From: Victivallales bacterium
GTDB lineage: Bacteria > Verrucomicrobiota > Lentisphaeria > Victivallales > JAADHT01
NCBI GenBank assembly: GCA_016930955.1
Contig: JAFGFR010000145.1
Span: 1 to 8,808, forward strand
Length of the DNA: 8,808 nt
Direction: 5' to 3'
Shown here one piece after another: positions 7,538-8,808 of this stretch (position 1 is the stretch's first letter; each line of letters opens with the position of its first letter). The translations under genes were made by a program, and so were the position numbers. The notes under the pieces are model-generated. The model saw nothing but the letters and a program-made list of their open reading frames with translations, was not told where the DNA came from and searched no databases.

Positions 7538-8036
7538 ACTAAAGCTTCCCAAGGCCGATGCCAACATGATCGAGGGGACAATCGGCAAATGGCTCGTGTC
7601 AGAGGGCGACACCGTGATGAAAAACCAGCCAGTCGTGGAAATCGTGACCGACAAGACTGTATTCGAGCTGGAGTCACCCAAGGCCGGCATCATTAGAAAA
7701 ATCTCCGCGCCAAGGAACAGCGTCGTCCCGCCTAACTTCGTCATAGCACTCATCGGGAAAAAAGACGACACACTGCCCGAAATTGATTCATACAACCAAA
7801 GGCTCCTGCAGAGGCACAGCACAAGAATTGTCAGTAAAAAAGAAAAAAGCCACACCCTGCGCGAACCGCCGGCTGAATATTCCACAACCAAAAGATTCAG
7901 GGCAACGCCATCGGCAAAAAGACTCGCCAGGACAAACAACATCAATATCGAGGATATAGCAAAGCTTCACGGGGACATAGTCATAAACGAGAAAATGGTC
8001 AGGCAGTTCATCGAGCAAAGACAGGGAGGACAATGA
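7527..8036 (+). CDS. Lipoyl-domain/E3-binding-domain protein (E2-like, no acyltransferase domain)
   Basis: This encodes 169 residues from TTG 7527, chosen because AGGAG at 7516-7520 sits six bases upstream and the protein then begins exactly at the lipoyl fold (ITKLKLPKADANMIEGT). Residues 3-77 are a biotinyl/lipoyl domain; Lys43 in the hairpin VTDKTVFELESP is the expected lipoylation site, with the TDK context usual in 2-oxoacid dehydrogenase E2. Residues about 78-124 are a charged linker. Residues 125-162 match the peripheral subunit-binding domain (ATPSAKRLARTNNINIEDI), though the usual glycine-rich loop with its arginine is shortened and altered. The protein ends seven residues later. Full E2 proteins are about 400-550 residues and carry a C-terminal acyltransferase domain with an HxxxD motif, which is absent. 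It could be a stand-alone lipoyl carrier, or an E3-binding protein X-like subunit of a complex encoded elsewhere. It overlaps the lipoprotein gene by 11 bases and the reductase gene by four. Confidence 0.88.
   Translation: MITKLKLPKADANMIEGTIGKWLVSEGDTVMKNQPVVEIVTDKTVFELESPKAGIIRKISAPRNSVVPPNFVIALIGKKDDTLPEIDSYNQRLLQRHSTRIVSKKEKSHTLREPPAEYSTTKRFRATPSAKRLARTNNINIEDIAKLHGDIVINEKMVRQFIEQRQGGQ
8023..8030 (+). promoter_or_regulatory. Ribosome binding site AGGGAGGA for the reductase
   Basis: A purine-rich AGGGAGGA ends two bases before ATG 8033; its GGAG core is four bases away, which is close but workable. It overlaps the last codons of the lipoyl-protein gene and works together with the ATGA overlap. 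Confidence 0.7.
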
Positions 8037-8773
8037 GCACGCGCATCGCACTGGTAACAGGAGGTTCAAGGGGAATCGGCAAAGCCATTGCCGCAGAGCT
8101 GGCTCGGGCCGGGTTGAAAGTCGCAATCACCTACAAGGAGGGAAAGGATGCCGCCGAGCACACCGCCGCGCAGATCAACTCCTTCGCGTCCGAATCAACG
8201 CAGCCCTTCCATGTGGACATCGAGAACCCGGAAAGCATAAAGACCCTATTCCAAAACGTAAAGAAATCACTCGGCACGGTAAGCGTGCTTGTCAACAACG
8301 CAGGCATACACTCCCAGTGCCCACTGCCCCTCCTGTCCGACCAGGAATGGAACAGCATGATCACGACCAACCTCTCGGGTGCATTTTTGTGCACACGAGA
8401 AGCCGTCAGGGATATGATGCGGCAGAAATGGGGCAGGATCATCTTTGTGTCCTCCGATGCCGCGATGCTGGGTGAGAGCATGGGATCACACTATGCCGCC
8501 TCGAAGGCCGGGATGATCGGGCTTGCGAAATCCGCAGCCCGCGAGCTGGCACCGTACTCGGTCACCGTGAACACGATCGCGCCGGGATTCATTCAGACGG
8601 ACATGACCGCAAACACAGACCCCGCCGTCTCACAGAAGCAGACATCCGCAATACCCATGAGAAAATTCGGCACACCGGAAGATGTGGCGCATATAGCCGC
8701 ATTCCTCGCAAGCGACACCGCCGGATACATCACCGGCCAAACCATATCTGTGGACGGCGGCCTGCACATGTGA
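8033..8773 (+). CDS. fabG: SDR family oxidoreductase, FabG-like 3-oxoacyl-[ACP] reductase
   Basis: This is a complete 246-residue classical short-chain dehydrogenase/reductase, the usual length for FabG. The cofactor-binding motif TGGSRGIG is at residues 9-16, and NNAG at 88-91 stabilises the central sheet. The catalytic tetrad is Asn113 (TTNLSG), Ser141, Tyr154 and Lys158 (YAASK); the Ser-Tyr spacing of 13 and Asn-Tyr spacing of 41 match FabG. The region PGFIQTDMT after the active site and the C-terminal GYITGQTISVDGG are also typical of FabG. Family knowledge suggests NAD(P)H-dependent reduction of a 3-oxoacyl thioester in the cytoplasm. Many FabG-like paralogues reduce other ketones, such as acetoin or sugar derivatives, so the substrate is not fixed by sequence. 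ATG 8033 overlaps the preceding TGA (ATGA) and follows a strong purine-rich Shine-Dalgarno sequence. Coupling to a lipoyl-carrier gene hints at a role in acyl or ketoacid chemistry. The gene symbol denotes the family, not a proven housekeeping role. Confidence 0.93.
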   Translation: MSTRIALVTGGSRGIGKAIAAELARAGLKVAITYKEGKDAAEHTAAQINSFASESTQPFHVDIENPESIKTLFQNVKKSLGTVSVLVNNAGIHSQCPLPLLSDQEWNSMITTNLSGAFLCTREAVRDMMRQKWGRIIFVSSDAAMLGESMGSHYAASKAGMIGLAKSAARELAPYSVTVNTIAPGFIQTDMTANTDPAVSQKQTSAIPMRKFGTPEDVAHIAAFLASDTAGYITGQTISVDGGLHM

Positions 8774-8808
8774 GTTGTGAGTTCCTCTTGTAGCCAAATC
8801 ATAGATAC

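Noticed and set aside
7199..7945. 248-codon open frame on the - strand, with hydrophobic stretches
   Set aside because: It runs antisense across the junction of two well-supported genes; its hydrophobic look is what antisense reading of Lys/Glu-rich codons produces. No ribosome site or family match was seen.
8774..8808. Possible terminator or new gene start after the reductase
   Set aside because: There is no inverted repeat with a T-run and no start with a ribosome site; only a short TGAGTT/GTGAGTT repetition, too small to interpret. The operon may continue beyond the window.

Overview
The window holds four genes, all on the + strand, packed end to end with every junction overlapping: 4 bases at 1547-1550, 11 bases at 7527-7537 and 4 bases at 8033-8036. 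There is no intergenic space until 8774. This looks like the interior of one operon whose promoter lies to the left of the window. No RNA gene, mobile element, CRISPR array, promoter or terminator could be supported, and the last 35 bases (8774-8808) hold nothing I recognise.

Layout. (1) 1-1550: a 5'-truncated alpha/beta-hydrolase of the prolyl-oligopeptidase/esterase type, with an intact Ser-Asp-His triad and a long C-terminal extension. (2) 1547-7537: a 1996-residue lipoprotein with a lipobox cysteine at residue 31. Its N-terminal half reads as about five tandem LamG/DUF1080-like beta-sandwiches. Its C-terminal half reads as about three alternating jelly-roll and Ig-like units, followed by a charged, proline-rich tail. 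(3) 7527-8036: a 169-residue protein made only of a lipoyl domain and a peripheral subunit-binding domain, i.e. the front part of a 2-oxoacid dehydrogenase E2 without the acyltransferase domain. (4) 8033-8773: a complete FabG-type short-chain dehydrogenase/reductase.

Organism. Large LamG/DUF1080-type surface proteins, the hydrolase's C-terminal extension, GTG and TTG starts and fairly high G+C are reminiscent of the PVC superphylum (Lentisphaerota, Kiritimatiellota, Planctomycetota). This is an impression from family resemblance, not a demonstrated assignment.

How the genes might work together. Genes 1 and 2 look like an envelope pair: an esterase or peptidase plus a large outer-membrane-type lipoprotein that probably binds glycan or other surface ligands. 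Genes 3 and 4 are cytoplasmic-type acyl metabolism proteins. Their tight translational coupling to the envelope pair is the oddest feature of the layout. A second oddity is compositional: the + strand is G-rich on the left and C-rich on the right, and the change falls inside the giant gene, around the switch from the LamG-like half to the jelly-roll/Ig half.
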